DNA from: Candidatus Cloacimonadota bacterium | GTDB lineage: Bacteria; Cloacimonadota; Cloacimonadia; Cloacimonadales; Cloacimonadaceae | Reading direction: 5' to 3' | Length of the DNA: 64,000 nt | Assembly (NCBI GenBank): GCA_023421135.1 | Contig: JAEZUG010000088.1 | Location: forward strand, 18,643 to 82,642 | Shown: piece after piece, positions 39,108 to 48,039 of the stretch | Layout of the letters: every line of letters starts with the position of its first letter | How positions within the stretch are numbered: position 1 is the first letter of the stretch | Notes under the pieces: model-generated | The model's database searches: none | Seen by the model: only the letters and a program-made list of their open reading frames with translations | What the model was told of the DNA's origin: nothing | Position numbers and translations under genes: made by a program

Positions 39108-39420
39108 ATTTCCCCCATTAAATCAGGATTTTTCAGATTTTTGCAAGTGGGAGGATTTCGTCAAGAGGAAAGTGACAGGATAGGGACTTGGGGATTAATT
39201 GTGGAGCTGGGAGACTAAAGGGTTGTAGCTATAGAGGCAGACCAGACTGCGGGCAGACACTCAGGTCTGCCCCTACAATCCAGATCATGCAGTAATAATC
39301 CGCGCTAAATCGTTTAATCCGTGTTTTATCCGGCAACTCCACTGCCACTGCCAATTCGGAGATTGGCAGACCAAAAAACAAGCAGCGCAGCATTAACTCT
39401 TAACTTCTAACCCTTAACTC
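39108..39420. repeat. Intergenic region with dispersed repeats
   Basis: About 310 bp. It contains 'gtggagctgggagactaaag' (39,200-39,220), a piece of the dispersed element seen at 0.4, 35.7, 44.7 and 63.9 kb. It also has a 'ggcagacc...gggcagac.ctcaggtctgcccc' hairpin region at about 39,235-39,275 and 'taactcttaacttctaacccttaactcctaac' near 39,392-39,424. No gene is supported. Confidence 0.55.
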
Positions 39421-40965
39421 CTAACTTACTTTGAGAATCCTGAGGCTGGCGCTTCCCCGGGGGGTCTTAAGCTTCAGGAGATAGATTCCGGAGGCAGCGG
39501 GCAGTCCGCTTTGATCTCTGCCGTCCCAATCTATCTGGTGAGTTCCGCGGCCGAGCGCACCGGTGTCGATCTTGCGCACCAATTGTCCCCGCAGGTTATA
39601 GATCTCCAGAGACGGGCGGGATTCCTCTTGCAGCTTGATCTGGATAGAAGCTCCCTCCCGCACCGGATTGGGCAGGCAGTTCAGGCTGATCCCGGGGCTG
39701 AGGGAAGGATCCTGGGAAGAGCTGGGAAAGGTGAAGATCCAATTGGTAGTGAGGAAGGTTTCTGCTTCCTGATAGGCAGGGCTGCTGGTTGTGGCGGTGG
39801 ACCAGGAGACCATCCCGGTGAGGGGAATGAACTGGATGGTCATCAGGTTCGTGGAGACTCCCGCAGCAGCAGAAAGCAAGGGACGATGCTCCTCGATGGT
39901 CACCAGAGAATCCGCCGCCAGAGCGTTGATAAGGTTCTCATAACGATAGCAGTAGGCCGGCTCGATCATCAGGCGGAAGTGGTTTGTGGCTGCCAGATGA
40001 TCTGAAGGAAGGCCGCTCACTTCGTGCTGGGTTCTCATCCAGGTGCCATAGTTGTTGCACTCAAAGACCGCTGGCTCCTGTCCTGGAACCTGTGCCCAGA
40101 GGGAATGGATAATGGTGCCGGCGCGGAAGGTATTATCCTCCAACACCTCTTGCAGATCCTGCCGGTTGTGCTGTCCGTCGCCGTTGTAATCCTGCTTTTC
40201 CAGGGCTTGACGGATGGCCAGAAGCACAGGCGTCATGCCGGTGTAATTGGTGCCGCCGTGGCTATTGCCCATGTTCAGAAAGGCTGCTTTCTTTTGCAAG
40301 TTGATCGCCGAAAGCGCTCCCAGGAGCCCGGGATAAGTAAAAGAAGCCCAGGCTTGTTCATCCACCTCGGCAGGGAAGTGCACGATCAATACAGGATTGG
40401 CTATCAGCGCAGGATGCGGAGCCCAATCCAGCATCCGGGTGTGGATCAGAGCGCCCTGCAGGATGGGATCGTCCTGTGTGGCATCTCCCCAACTGCTCAG
40501 AGAAGAACAACCCAGCTCCAGATCCTCTCCGTCCATGATGTCATTTCTGAGGGGACTTAGATCTACAATAGCATTGACCATCAGCAGATCCGTGGAGTTG
40601 AAGTTACGGTTCAAGCCGTTGTGCCACAAACTGTTTCCTGAAGCTGCAATACCTTCCATCACGGCTGAAGCTTCCATCTCATAGGCAGAGTTCACCCCGA
40701 AACGGGCATTGTAGTAGTTCAAAATATAGTTGTAAGTCTGAGAGCTGTTTCCACACACCGAATGATAAAAATAGTCATCCATAATTGTGAGAATACGGCT
40801 TCCCAACAGATAACCCTGGGCATAACCACGTTCATAGTGATCCCCCCAGACTTTCAGAACCGTCTTGCCTCCCACTTCGGAGAGCATTCCATTGACCTGT
40901 GCTCCCAGCGGGAAGGCTGCAACCAGCAGCAACGACAGTAGAATCAGCAAGTACTTCACAAACAT
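39421..40965 (-). CDS. Secreted C45-type Ntn hydrolase with C-terminal sorting domain
   Basis: 514 residues from ATG 40965; a TTG six codons upstream is an alternative start. Signal peptide (YLLILLSLLLVAAFPLGAQ). The block ELGCSSLSSWGDAT followed by GALIHTRMLDW matches C45-type autoproteolytic acyltransferases/hydrolases, with Cys at about residue 153 as the expected N-terminal nucleophile after self-cleavage. A dockerin/EF-hand-like loop DYNGDGQHNRQD sits near residue 255. The last 85 residues (PNPVREGASIQIKL... GTHQIDWDGRDQSGLPAASGIYLLKL) are the FlgD-like/T9SS type A sorting domain, so the protein is probably exported to the cell surface. Substrate unknown (an amide or acyl bond). Confidence 0.78.
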   Translation of the reverse strand: MFVKYLLILLSLLLVAAFPLGAQVNGMLSEVGGKTVLKVWGDHYERGYAQGYLLGSRILTIMDDYFYHSVCGNSSQTYNYILNYYNARFGVNSAYEMEASAVMEGIAASGNSLWHNGLNRNFNSTDLLMVNAIVDLSPLRNDIMDGEDLELGCSSLSSWGDATQDDPILQGALIHTRMLDWAPHPALIANPVLIVHFPAEVDEQAWASFTYPGLLGALSAINLQKKAAFLNMGNSHGGTNYTGMTPVLLAIRQALEKQDYNGDGQHNRQDLQEVLEDNTFRAGTIIHSLWAQVPGQEPAVFECNNYGTWMRTQHEVSGLPSDHLAATNHFRLMIEPAYCYRYENLINALAADSLVTIEEHRPLLSAAAGVSTNLMTIQFIPLTGMVSWSTATTSSPAYQEAETFLTTNWIFTFPSSSQDPSLSPGISLNCLPNPVREGASIQIKLQEESRPSLEIYNLRGQLVRKIDTGALGRGTHQIDWDGRDQSGLPAASGIYLLKLKTPRGSASLRILKVS

Positions 40966-41059
40966 TCCTCTCTTGTTCCTCAATTCTCACAGCCTGGTCA
41001 ATGCCGGATGCGACCAGCGGGAGCTGCGTTCCGCCCTGATCCCGGCGTCTCTATCTAAT

Positions 41060-41881
41060 CTAACGGCTATAGCTGTATTCCCACTGTCTCATCAGAACCG
41101 GTCTGCCGCCAAAGCGGGGGTTCCAGACATAGTGGGATTTCTGCAGCAATCTGCCGTCTGCATTGTAGCTGTATGAGGTCTTCTCCGAGATGGTATCCGT
41201 GTGATCATAAAGCTCTTCCGAGCTCAGGTTGCCAGCCTCATCATAGACGTAAACCCGCCGGAAGAGCAGAGTGTCCGAGCTGGCCATGGCACAGATCTCC
41301 GAGAGCTGAGCAGCAGGATTGTAGAAGTAATAGTGCGTCTCGATGGGATCATCAAAGTAGTTATAGACAATCTTCTGATTCACCCGGCCGGTGCTATCTG
41401 CCTTGGTCTGAAAATAGCGGTGAATATAGCCCACCTGGTTGTAGTCCAGGCTCCACAGATCCCCCGTTTCAGGATAGACCCGGTTACTGGTCTTGCTCAG
41501 GATTCTGCCTCTCTGATCATAGTTTATCAGCGTGCTTTCCAGAGGATTCCCGCCACTCCTCTCCACGCTGCGCCCCGTGATACTATTCATGTGATTGTAG
41601 TTCACGATCTCCAGTGTATAAGGATCATAGCTGCGATTGTAGGCAATGCGCCCCAGATAGGTGAGGTTCCCCCGGCTGATCCGGCGCTCCAGGAGCCTGC
41701 CCTCTTCGCCATAAAGCCCTGTCGTAACCTTTTCCAGCACCGGTTCATTATAGCCAAAGTCCGGACGGATACTATATTCTTTCTCCGTCATCAGCTTCAA
41801 CCCCCGATATTGGGAACCTTCCTGAGCCCTCAGGCACAGAGTAGCTAGCATCACAGACAATATGAACAAGGTCTTCTTCAT
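41060..41881 (-). CDS. Secreted YD-repeat-like protein
   Basis: 273 residues from the ATG at 41881 (GGAG at a good distance upstream); the frame continues 25 codons further without support. Signal peptide KKTLFILSVMLATLCLRA. The rest contains RHS/YD-like units such as YDQRGRILSKT, YDEAGNLSSEELYD and YNADGRLLQKS. Such repeats form beta-strand shells or surface fibres. No toxin-like C-terminal domain is attached, and the repeat number is small. It could be read from the sigma-54 promoter at about 42.2 kb if the intervening terminator is passed. Confidence 0.6.
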   Translation of the reverse strand: MKKTLFILSVMLATLCLRAQEGSQYRGLKLMTEKEYSIRPDFGYNEPVLEKVTTGLYGEEGRLLERRISRGNLTYLGRIAYNRSYDPYTLEIVNYNHMNSITGRSVERSGGNPLESTLINYDQRGRILSKTSNRVYPETGDLWSLDYNQVGYIHRYFQTKADSTGRVNQKIVYNYFDDPIETHYYFYNPAAQLSEICAMASSDTLLFRRVYVYDEAGNLSSEELYDHTDTISEKTSYSYNADGRLLQKSHYVWNPRFGGRPVLMRQWEYSYSR

Positions 41882-42048
41882 CCGAACTCCACTATTCTTG
41901 AGATCCGCAGCCGGGGCAGGAGGATTTACGAGCCCCAAAACTGTCGCTAAAGCCATACTGAAAAAAGCGTAGAAACAGGCAAGAAATATTTGTGGCTTCG
42001 CCGGTGATCAGTGACCAGGGACCAGGGACGAGTGACAAGAGAAGGGAG

Positions 42049-42095
42049 AAAAAACAAGTCTCTGCCTTGTGAAGGAGCTTTGCGGCAGAGACTTG
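42049..42095 (-). terminator. Intrinsic terminator with 12-bp stem
   Basis: Perfect inverted repeat CAAGTCTCTGCC / GGCAGAGACTTG (42084-42095 and 42055-42066), followed on the minus strand by six T residues (42049-42054). This is a standard rho-independent terminator for transcripts running from 42.2 kb towards 42.0 kb. Confidence 0.85.
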
Positions 42096-42189
42096 ATCAG
42101 GGGAGATATGACTCGCTCGGCACTAGTGCCGCCGTTCCAGAAGCTGGGACCCGGGAGTCATTTGGAATATGTACATGATTAGAGCTTAG
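42049..42189 (-). ncRNA. Putative sigma-54-driven structured small RNA
   Basis: A region without an open frame, between a sigma-54-type promoter and an intrinsic terminator on the minus strand. The sequence can fold as a three-way junction: outer stem ATGACTC/GAGTCAT (42108-42114 with 42155-42161), a CCAG-loop-CTGG hairpin (42137-42147) and a perfect palindrome CGGCACTAGTGCCG (42118-42131). The terminator stem follows. I do not recognise a known riboswitch or RNA family. It could be a free small RNA of about 140 nt or an attenuated leader of the YD-repeat gene. Confidence 0.5.
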
Positions 42190-42198
42190 CCATAATAG

Positions 42199-42215
42199 AG
42201 CAAGTGTTGTGCCAA
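42199..42215 (-). promoter_or_regulatory. Sigma-54 (-24/-12) promoter
   Basis: On the minus strand the sequence reads TTGGCAC-AACAC-TTGCT: TGGCAC (42209-42214), five bases, TTGC (42200-42203), matching the sigma-54 consensus exactly at the GG and GC positions. The predicted start is near 42188. It lies about 130 bp beyond the stop codon of a sigma-54 activator gene. The upstream AT-rich stretch with near-palindromes (GTGTTGTATAACA, ATAACACTTGTG, about 42230-42270) could be an activator site. Confidence 0.75.
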
Positions 42216-42343
42216 TCCTCAGCTCTTTTTACACAAGTGTTATCTTATTGTTATACAACACTCAAGCCCAATGCCTCTGCAGAGAGCTCCAGTTATTTTT
42301 CACCACCTGAAAAGTTACTTTTCAATACTGAAACAAATCTGCC

Positions 42344-44611
42344 TCAGCGATCCCTTCCCCGCTGGGTGTAGTTCTGTAAACCATATTTGACGATTCTGCG
42401 GGTGAGTGTGGCATCCGAGATCTTCAGCAGGGCGGCAGCTTTGCTTTGGTTTCCGCCTGTCTTGATCAGGGCTTTGGCAATCTGCTCGCTTTCGCTCACC
42501 TTGATCAGATCGCTCAGATGCAAAGTCTCCGGCTCGCTGCCCCCAATCCGGCTCACGTCCTGCAGCAGAATCCCATCCCAGATCCTTTCCTCAGCCAGGA
42601 TAAAAAGCCGTTCTATGATGTTTCTGAGTTCCCTGGCATTGCCGGGAAAACTGTATTGATTAAGCTTTGCAAAAAAGGAAGCTTCGATCCGCGGAGCTTT
42701 CTGGCCGCTGAGCCGGCAGTGTTCCTGCACAAAGAATTCCACCAGCACCGGGATATCCTCCTGCCGTTCCCGCAAGGGAGAGATGTATAGTTCGACGGTG
42801 TTGATGCGATGCAAAAGGTCCAGGCGAAACAGTCCTTTGGAATTCTGTTCGTAGATATCCCGATTGGTGGAGGAGATGATGCGGCAATCAAATTGCTGCT
42901 CCTCTGTGCCTCCCACCGGGATGATGTTTCTGCTCTCCAAAGCTCGGAGTAGCTTGCTTTGAAACTCCTGCGGCATTTCCGTGATCTCATCCAAGAACAG
43001 ACTGCCCTTATTAGCTTGAGTAAAGAATCCTTTCTTGGTGCTGTCTGCCCCGGTGTAAGCTCCTTTGAGATTGCCAAAGAACTCCCGTTCAAAGAGATTG
43101 GGAGCAATCGCTGCGGCATTGACCGCTACAAAAGGATGATAGCGCCGGATGCTGTTGTTGTGAATCATATGTGCCAGAATCTCTTTACCAGTGCCAGATT
43201 CACCACTGATCAAGACGTTTGCCCCGGGATGCAGAGCCGCCAGCATTGCTGCGTTGATCACCCGCAGCAGCGCTTCACTTTTGCCCACCAGATCCCACTG
43301 CGTATCCCGGACCGGACTGAGCCGGAGCGGCGGTGGAGCCGGCACGGAAGCACCATTACCGTTGGATGGCTCCGGAGTGGTTGTAACGATATCCCGAGTC
43401 TGTCCCCGCAAGAGCCTGCCGATCTTTTGTTTCAGCTTCAGCTCGATCTTATCGTGAATTCGTAAACAGGCTGCGAGGTTGCCCTGTTGCCGGTAGAGCG
43501 AAGCCAGAATCTCCAGGCTAACCAATTGATGCTCGCCCAGCTTGCGTTTGCTGAATTCCTTTTCCAGGTGTTTGAGCAGGTTCTCCGCTTCCAGACTACG
43601 TTTCTGCGCAATCATGAGCTTTGCCCTGTTCAAGCCTATCTCCAAACGATCCAAAGGATTAAGCCGCTCGGCGATAAGCTCCGCCTGGTCCAGATATTCC
43701 AGGGCTTTTTCATAATCCCGCAGCATACCGTGCACCACAGAGTAGTTGTTGTAAAGATCACACAGGAAAGAATCTGCGGCAAAACCCATGCCCTGAGAGA
43801 GCTTGAGACACTCGTCCAGCCGTTTGAGCGCTTCCTTGAGCTTGGGAATCTGCAGGTAGAGGGATGCCAGATTAAAAAGAGTCCGCAGCCGCATCATCTG
43901 ATGTCCCTCCGCAGGGATAAGCTTTAGCACCTGAAGCAGTTCCTTCTCTGCCTCAGGATGAATCCGCAATTGAGTGTGAAGTATAGCGCTCTCGTTCAGC
44001 AGCTCCACTTCAGCGGCCCTGTTACCCGCTTCACGGCTGATCTTCAGGGCTTTTTCCAGCTCCATCAAAGCCTCACGAAAGCGTTCCCGGCGGATCAGCG
44101 TGCGCGCCAGGCTCTGACGGCATTTGATCTTCAGCCCCGGATCGGTGTTTACCGAGAGCAGTTTGACGGCTTGCTTCAGATAGGCCTGGGCTTTGGAATA
44201 CTCGTTTTGGATAGTATAATACTGGGAGATGGTGTAGGATGCCTCCACCACCAGTTCCGGCTCTCCCGAAGCCTTGGCATATTCTTCTGCCAATTTGAAA
44301 CAATCTACGGCTTTGTAGGCTTCCTTCATCTTGGTATAAGTCTTTGCCAAGAGTAGATTTCCTTGCACCAGGAGAAAGTGATCCGGCTCGCTTATTGCCT
44401 GGCTGAGGAGATAAACGATGGCCTCTTCGGCCTCTGGATAACGCTCCTGCAGCACGAGTGCTTTCGCTTTGAGCAGTGGCAGCAATTCAGGTGAGATTTC
44501 CGGGAACTGCTTGAGAATCTGCTCTGGAACCTGCAAAAACAAACCGGGATTATCCTCCAACAGACTTTTCCAGCGCAAAAAGTCGGTAGTTGTGAAACTA
44601 GTTTTTTTCAT
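42344..44611 (-). CDS. TPR-containing sigma-54-dependent transcriptional activator
   Basis: 755 residues. The N-terminal 370 or so residues are TPR-like helical repeats (AYKAVDCFKLAEEYAKASGE, EYSKAQAYLKQAVKLL and others) in place of a receiver domain. A central AAA+ domain has Walker A GESGTGKE (about 470), the sigma-54 contact loop GAYTGA (about 517, a Phe-to-Tyr form of GAFTGA), Walker B GSLFLDEI and an SFPGNARELRNII sensor region. A Fis-type HTH ends the protein (GGNQSKAAALLKISDATLTRRI, about 725-745). The TPRs probably bind a partner or peptide that controls activity. A matching sigma-54 promoter lies just downstream. Confidence 0.92.
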   Translation of the reverse strand: MKKTSFTTTDFLRWKSLLEDNPGLFLQVPEQILKQFPEISPELLPLLKAKALVLQERYPEAEEAIVYLLSQAISEPDHFLLVQGNLLLAKTYTKMKEAYKAVDCFKLAEEYAKASGEPELVVEASYTISQYYTIQNEYSKAQAYLKQAVKLLSVNTDPGLKIKCRQSLARTLIRRERFREALMELEKALKISREAGNRAAEVELLNESAILHTQLRIHPEAEKELLQVLKLIPAEGHQMMRLRTLFNLASLYLQIPKLKEALKRLDECLKLSQGMGFAADSFLCDLYNNYSVVHGMLRDYEKALEYLDQAELIAERLNPLDRLEIGLNRAKLMIAQKRSLEAENLLKHLEKEFSKRKLGEHQLVSLEILASLYRQQGNLAACLRIHDKIELKLKQKIGRLLRGQTRDIVTTTPEPSNGNGASVPAPPPLRLSPVRDTQWDLVGKSEALLRVINAAMLAALHPGANVLISGESGTGKEILAHMIHNNSIRRYHPFVAVNAAAIAPNLFEREFFGNLKGAYTGADSTKKGFFTQANKGSLFLDEITEMPQEFQSKLLRALESRNIIPVGGTEEQQFDCRIISSTNRDIYEQNSKGLFRLDLLHRINTVELYISPLRERQEDIPVLVEFFVQEHCRLSGQKAPRIEASFFAKLNQYSFPGNARELRNIIERLFILAEERIWDGILLQDVSRIGGSEPETLHLSDLIKVSESEQIAKALIKTGGNQSKAAALLKISDATLTRRIVKYGLQNYTQRGRDR

Positions 44612-44940
44612 TATTGCAAAGCTCCTTCAGTGTTTTACATAACTATTCCCGAGATTGGGAATGCTGAGAAGAAAGTCAAGAAATATCTGCGAACAGAGAG
44701 TGACAAGTGACGAGTGACGAGTGACAAGTCCGGTAAGTGTGTAGCTGGGAGACTGCGGCTTAGCTCAACTCACTATTAACTCTACACTATGAACCTGCAG
44801 GGACAGACCTGTGTGTCTGTCCGAAATAGCTCCGGAGGGGTGACACCCTGGAGCTGGAAAGGCCTCCGCCCTTTGTGGCGACGAGGACGTCCCCACCCCA
44901 TGGCGCTTCGGAGAGCACCACTACATAGCGGCTCTGTTCC
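44612..44940. repeat. Intergenic region with dispersed repeat
   Basis: About 330 bp. A copy of the heptamer-rich element (gagtgacaagtgacgagtgac... cggtaagtgtgtagctgggagactgcggct) spans about 44,694-44,762. A GC-rich segment 'gctccggaggggtgacaccctggagc' and 'gcgacgaggacgtccccaccccatggcgcttcggagagcacc' runs up to the rarA stop codon. The promoter of the sigma-54 activator should lie at the left end. No gene seen. Confidence 0.6.
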
Positions 44941-46257
44941 CTATTCGCTATCCTGCTCCCGCCGCAGTTTCAGCCACCACTCTATCCGTTTCTCGATCTC
45001 CCGTTCAAAACCGAAGGCACCTGGTTTGTAATAGGTCTTTTCCTTCATCTGCTCCGGGAAGTAGTTCTGGTAGTGGTATTTATTCTCATAATCATGATCG
45101 TATTTGTAGTCTTTGCCATAGTCCAGATCTTCCATAAGCTTCGTGGGAGCGTTGCGGATATGAAGTGGAACGCCGTAGTGACTGGTCTTGCGGGCGTCCT
45201 CCGCGGCGGCTTTGTAGGCCATATAGACGCTGTTGGATTTGGGTGCAGTGGCAAGATAGACCACCAGTTGTGCCAGCGCGGTATTGGCTTCCGGCATGCC
45301 CAGGAAGTGGATGCTGTCCTTCACGGAGATGGCAAGGCTCAGAGCCTGAGGATCTGCCAGACCGATGTCCTCGGAAGCAAAGCGGATGAGGCGGCGCACC
45401 AGATAGAGCGGATCTTCTCCCGCTTCCAGCATGCGCGCCAGCCAGTAGAGCCCTGCCTGAGGATCGGAGCCGCGCAGGGATTTGTGCAGCGCGGAGATCA
45501 GGTTGTAATGCTCTTCCCGGTTCTTATCGTAAAACATAGTCTTGCGTGCCAGGAACTTCGCCAGCTTCTTCAGATCCGGCTGGGGGTTTTCCCGCAGGTA
45601 GGGCGTCAGCAGCTCCAATTGGTTCAAAGCACGTCTGGCATCTCCTCCGGAGAGCTGTGCCAACCAGCCGCAGACGGCTTCACTGGGCTCCAGTCCCAGC
45701 TCACGTGAACCCCTGCTCAGGATGCTCTGCAGGTCTTCTTCGGAAAGCATTTCCAGCACAAAGACGTGGCAACGCGAAAGCAGAGCGGGAATCACTTCGA
45801 AGGAAGGGTTCTCCGTTGTGGCGCCGATCAGGATCACAGCGCCGCTTTCCACATAAGGCAAAAAGGCATCCTGCTGGCTCTTGTTGAAGCGGTGAATCTC
45901 GTCGATGAAGAGAAGGCTGCGCTGGTTCTGATGCCGGTGCTGATAATCCGCATTCTTCATCACCGCTTTCACATCGTTAATAGAGGAAAGCACTGCGCTG
46001 AAATGAATAAAGGGCAGCTTGGAACGCTGCTCGATGATGCGGGCGATGGTGGTTTTTCCGGTGCCGGGAGGCCCCCAGAGGATGAAAGAATGGTAGTCCC
46101 CACTCTCGATCATGCCATAGAGCAGGGAATCCGGAGCGATCAGCTTTTGCTGCCCCAGCAGCTCTTCCAGGCCTTGGGGACGGAGCTTCTCCGCCAGAGG
46201 CACGGGGCGTCCGGCGCTTTCCTGGGTTTCAAAGAGATCGGTCTGAGCTTTATCCAC
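44941..46257 (-). CDS. rarA: Replication-associated recombination protein RarA (MgsA)
   Basis: 438 residues, clamp-loader-type AAA+ ATPase acting at stalled replication forks. Seen: LAEKLRPQGLEELLGQQKL, Walker A GPPGTGKTT (about residues 61-69), Walker B LLFIDEIHRFNKSQQD, sensor 1 GATTENPSFEV, and the C-terminal tetramerisation region with KGSDPQAGLYWLARML-like sequence, ASEDIGLADP, and HYGVPLHIRNAPTKLMEDLDYGKDYKY. Full length. Follows the ferritin-like gene by six bases. Confidence 0.95.
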   Translation of the reverse strand: MDKAQTDLFETQESAGRPVPLAEKLRPQGLEELLGQQKLIAPDSLLYGMIESGDYHSFILWGPPGTGKTTIARIIEQRSKLPFIHFSAVLSSINDVKAVMKNADYQHRHQNQRSLLFIDEIHRFNKSQQDAFLPYVESGAVILIGATTENPSFEVIPALLSRCHVFVLEMLSEEDLQSILSRGSRELGLEPSEAVCGWLAQLSGGDARRALNQLELLTPYLRENPQPDLKKLAKFLARKTMFYDKNREEHYNLISALHKSLRGSDPQAGLYWLARMLEAGEDPLYLVRRLIRFASEDIGLADPQALSLAISVKDSIHFLGMPEANTALAQLVVYLATAPKSNSVYMAYKAAAEDARKTSHYGVPLHIRNAPTKLMEDLDYGKDYKYDHDYENKYHYQNYFPEQMKEKTYYKPGAFGFEREIEKRIEWWLKLRREQDSE

Positions 46258-46263
46258 CCGTTA

Positions 46264-46731
46264 TCAGTCTTCCATCAAGCCACTCAGTTCGGCGGGATCA
46301 AACCAGATCATGGTGCCTTGCAGACGGTCTATCTCTGCCTGAATCAATTGCTTATGATCCTCTTCCTGGATGGCAAATTTGTTCATGACGCCCTTTAATT
46401 CGGGATCCTCGGTGTAGTCTGCAATCTCCAGATAGGCATCCCGCGCCAGGTCTTCCCGGGTCTGGGCAAAGCGGAGCACTTCCAGCGGATCGGTGAGTTT
46501 GACGCCTTTGAGTTCCACTTCCTTCTGCTGGCGCACCACGGGTTCCAAGCCGTCAAACTCCTTGGCAAAGAGCTTGCGCATATATTCTTCGTGCATCACT
46601 TCCAGCTCGACAAGCTGCTTGAAAGTGGCGCTGGTTTCGGGATTCTGAAAAGCCCGGGAGAGGCTCCAATACAGCATTTGAGCTCTGATCTCAGCCTCGA
46701 TGACCATCTGATACATTTCTTGTTTATTCAT
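46264..46731 (-). CDS. Ferritin-like / rubrerythrin-type protein
   Basis: 155 residues, four-helix bundle pattern with carboxylate/His iron-ligand motifs: EAEIRAQMLYW (about 12-22), ELEVMHEEYM (42-51), AQTREDLARDAYLEIAD and IQEEDHKQLIQAE near the C-terminus. It lacks a rubredoxin domain, so it is an erythrin-like di-iron protein, probably for oxidative stress or iron handling in an anaerobe. Sits between an FtsX-type permease and rarA with gaps of 15 and 6 bp. Confidence 0.8.
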   Translation of the reverse strand: MNKQEMYQMVIEAEIRAQMLYWSLSRAFQNPETSATFKQLVELEVMHEEYMRKLFAKEFDGLEPVVRQQKEVELKGVKLTDPLEVLRFAQTREDLARDAYLEIADYTEDPELKGVMNKFAIQEEDHKQLIQAEIDRLQGTMIWFDPAELSGLMED

Positions 46732-46746
46732 GTCCTGCTCCTTGGT

Positions 46747-48000
46747 TTAAACGGTTTGCCGCAGCAGTTCCACGGCGTTTATCTGTTTGAGCCGGCCCAG
46801 CGGGATCATGGTGCTGGCCAGCGTGAGTACATAAGATATAATAAGCACCAAAAGCAGATCCGGAAGCTCTATTTTTATAGGCAGGCCGATGCTCTCAAAT
46901 TCGGAGACAGGCAGTTGGATCAGCCCAAAGCTCATCTGCAGCCAGAGCAGAAGCAAAGCGAGCAGAAATCCCAGAGCAATCCCAATTGTGCTGAGGATCA
47001 TTGCCTGATGCAGAAAGAGCCGGGAAAGCTCACTCTCCTGATAGCCCAGAGCCTTTAGCAGACCCAGTTCACGCTTCTTCAGGCTGATGGTTTTGAGCAT
47101 GTTTCCCGTGAGGTTGAAAGAGGCGATGATATACATAAAGAGCATGATCACGATCATGAGGAACTTCTCAAAGCGCATGGCAGTGAAGAGCGAGGGATCA
47201 AACTGGCTCCAATCCTCTACCTCTTGAAGCGGGAAGAGCTTGGCGAGACGGTGGTTGTAGAGCCGGGCTTTGTTCCTGTCCGGAGTCTTGATCTCCAGAT
47301 AATCCACCCCCTGGGAATAGCCTTTGAAATAGGAGGCAGTCTCCAGCGGGATGTAGCTGTGGGATTGATCATACTCGGGCATGCCGGAGCTCACGATGGC
47401 AAGCACCTCCAGGGTGCGTATCCTGGGAATCATCCCAAAAGCAGTGGGCTGATCAAAAACCGGGGAGAGCACCTGCACCTTATCGCCCACCACAAGCTGC
47501 ATCTGATACGCCAAACCCACGCCCAGAACAATGCCTCCGCCAGGAACCGAGAGACTGTCCACGCTTCCGGAAAGCACTCCCTGTTCGAGATCTGCACTGG
47601 TGGTGCGGGCAGGACGGAAGAGCCGGCTCACCTTGTCGTGATAACGGGGATCGACTCCAAAAGCCAGCGTGGGAGCAATCTGATTGCCTACTTTGAGCAT
47701 CAATTCAGTACGAATCACGGGGCTGGAGCGGAAGCCCTCTGCTTCCAGAGTAGCCATGATGGAAGAATAGTCCGAAAACTCTTCTTGATTCTGCTGATAG
47801 AGCCGCATCTCAGATTGTGAGGCGATCAGGCGGTTCTCCATATCTGCCTGAAAACCGTTCATTACGGAACTCACACAAATAAGTGCCATCACACCCAGCG
47901 CAATACCCGCCAAGGTGAGGTAGTGAGTTCTGCCGATCAGGCCTTTGCCACGACCCTTCAGATACTTCAGAGCCATGAACTTGATAGAGGGATTATTCAT
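46747..48000 (-). CDS. FtsX/LolE-type ABC transporter permease
   Basis: 417 residues, MacB/LolC-like layout: one N-terminal membrane helix (TLAGIALGVMALICVSSVM, about 26-44), a large periplasmic domain, then three C-terminal helices (FLMIVIMLFMYIIASFNLTGNML, ILSTIGIALGFLLALLLLWL, LLVLIISYVLTLASTMIPLGRL). The FLKGRGKG start and LKKRELGLLKALGYQESELSRLFLHQA block are typical of lipoprotein-releasing permeases. No ATPase partner is next to it in this window. Confidence 0.88.
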   Translation of the reverse strand: MNNPSIKFMALKYLKGRGKGLIGRTHYLTLAGIALGVMALICVSSVMNGFQADMENRLIASQSEMRLYQQNQEEFSDYSSIMATLEAEGFRSSPVIRTELMLKVGNQIAPTLAFGVDPRYHDKVSRLFRPARTTSADLEQGVLSGSVDSLSVPGGGIVLGVGLAYQMQLVVGDKVQVLSPVFDQPTAFGMIPRIRTLEVLAIVSSGMPEYDQSHSYIPLETASYFKGYSQGVDYLEIKTPDRNKARLYNHRLAKLFPLQEVEDWSQFDPSLFTAMRFEKFLMIVIMLFMYIIASFNLTGNMLKTISLKKRELGLLKALGYQESELSRLFLHQAMILSTIGIALGFLLALLLLWLQMSFGLIQLPVSEFESIGLPIKIELPDLLLVLIISYVLTLASTMIPLGRLKQINAVELLRQTV

Positions 48001-48039
48001 ATTTGCCAGCCTTGCAGGGCTGCTATTTCCGTCAAGCCT

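Noticed and set aside
37932..39218. 428-codon frame antisense to hutI
   Set aside because: Shadow of a well-supported hutI gene; long antisense frames are common in this composition and it has no recognisable domain.
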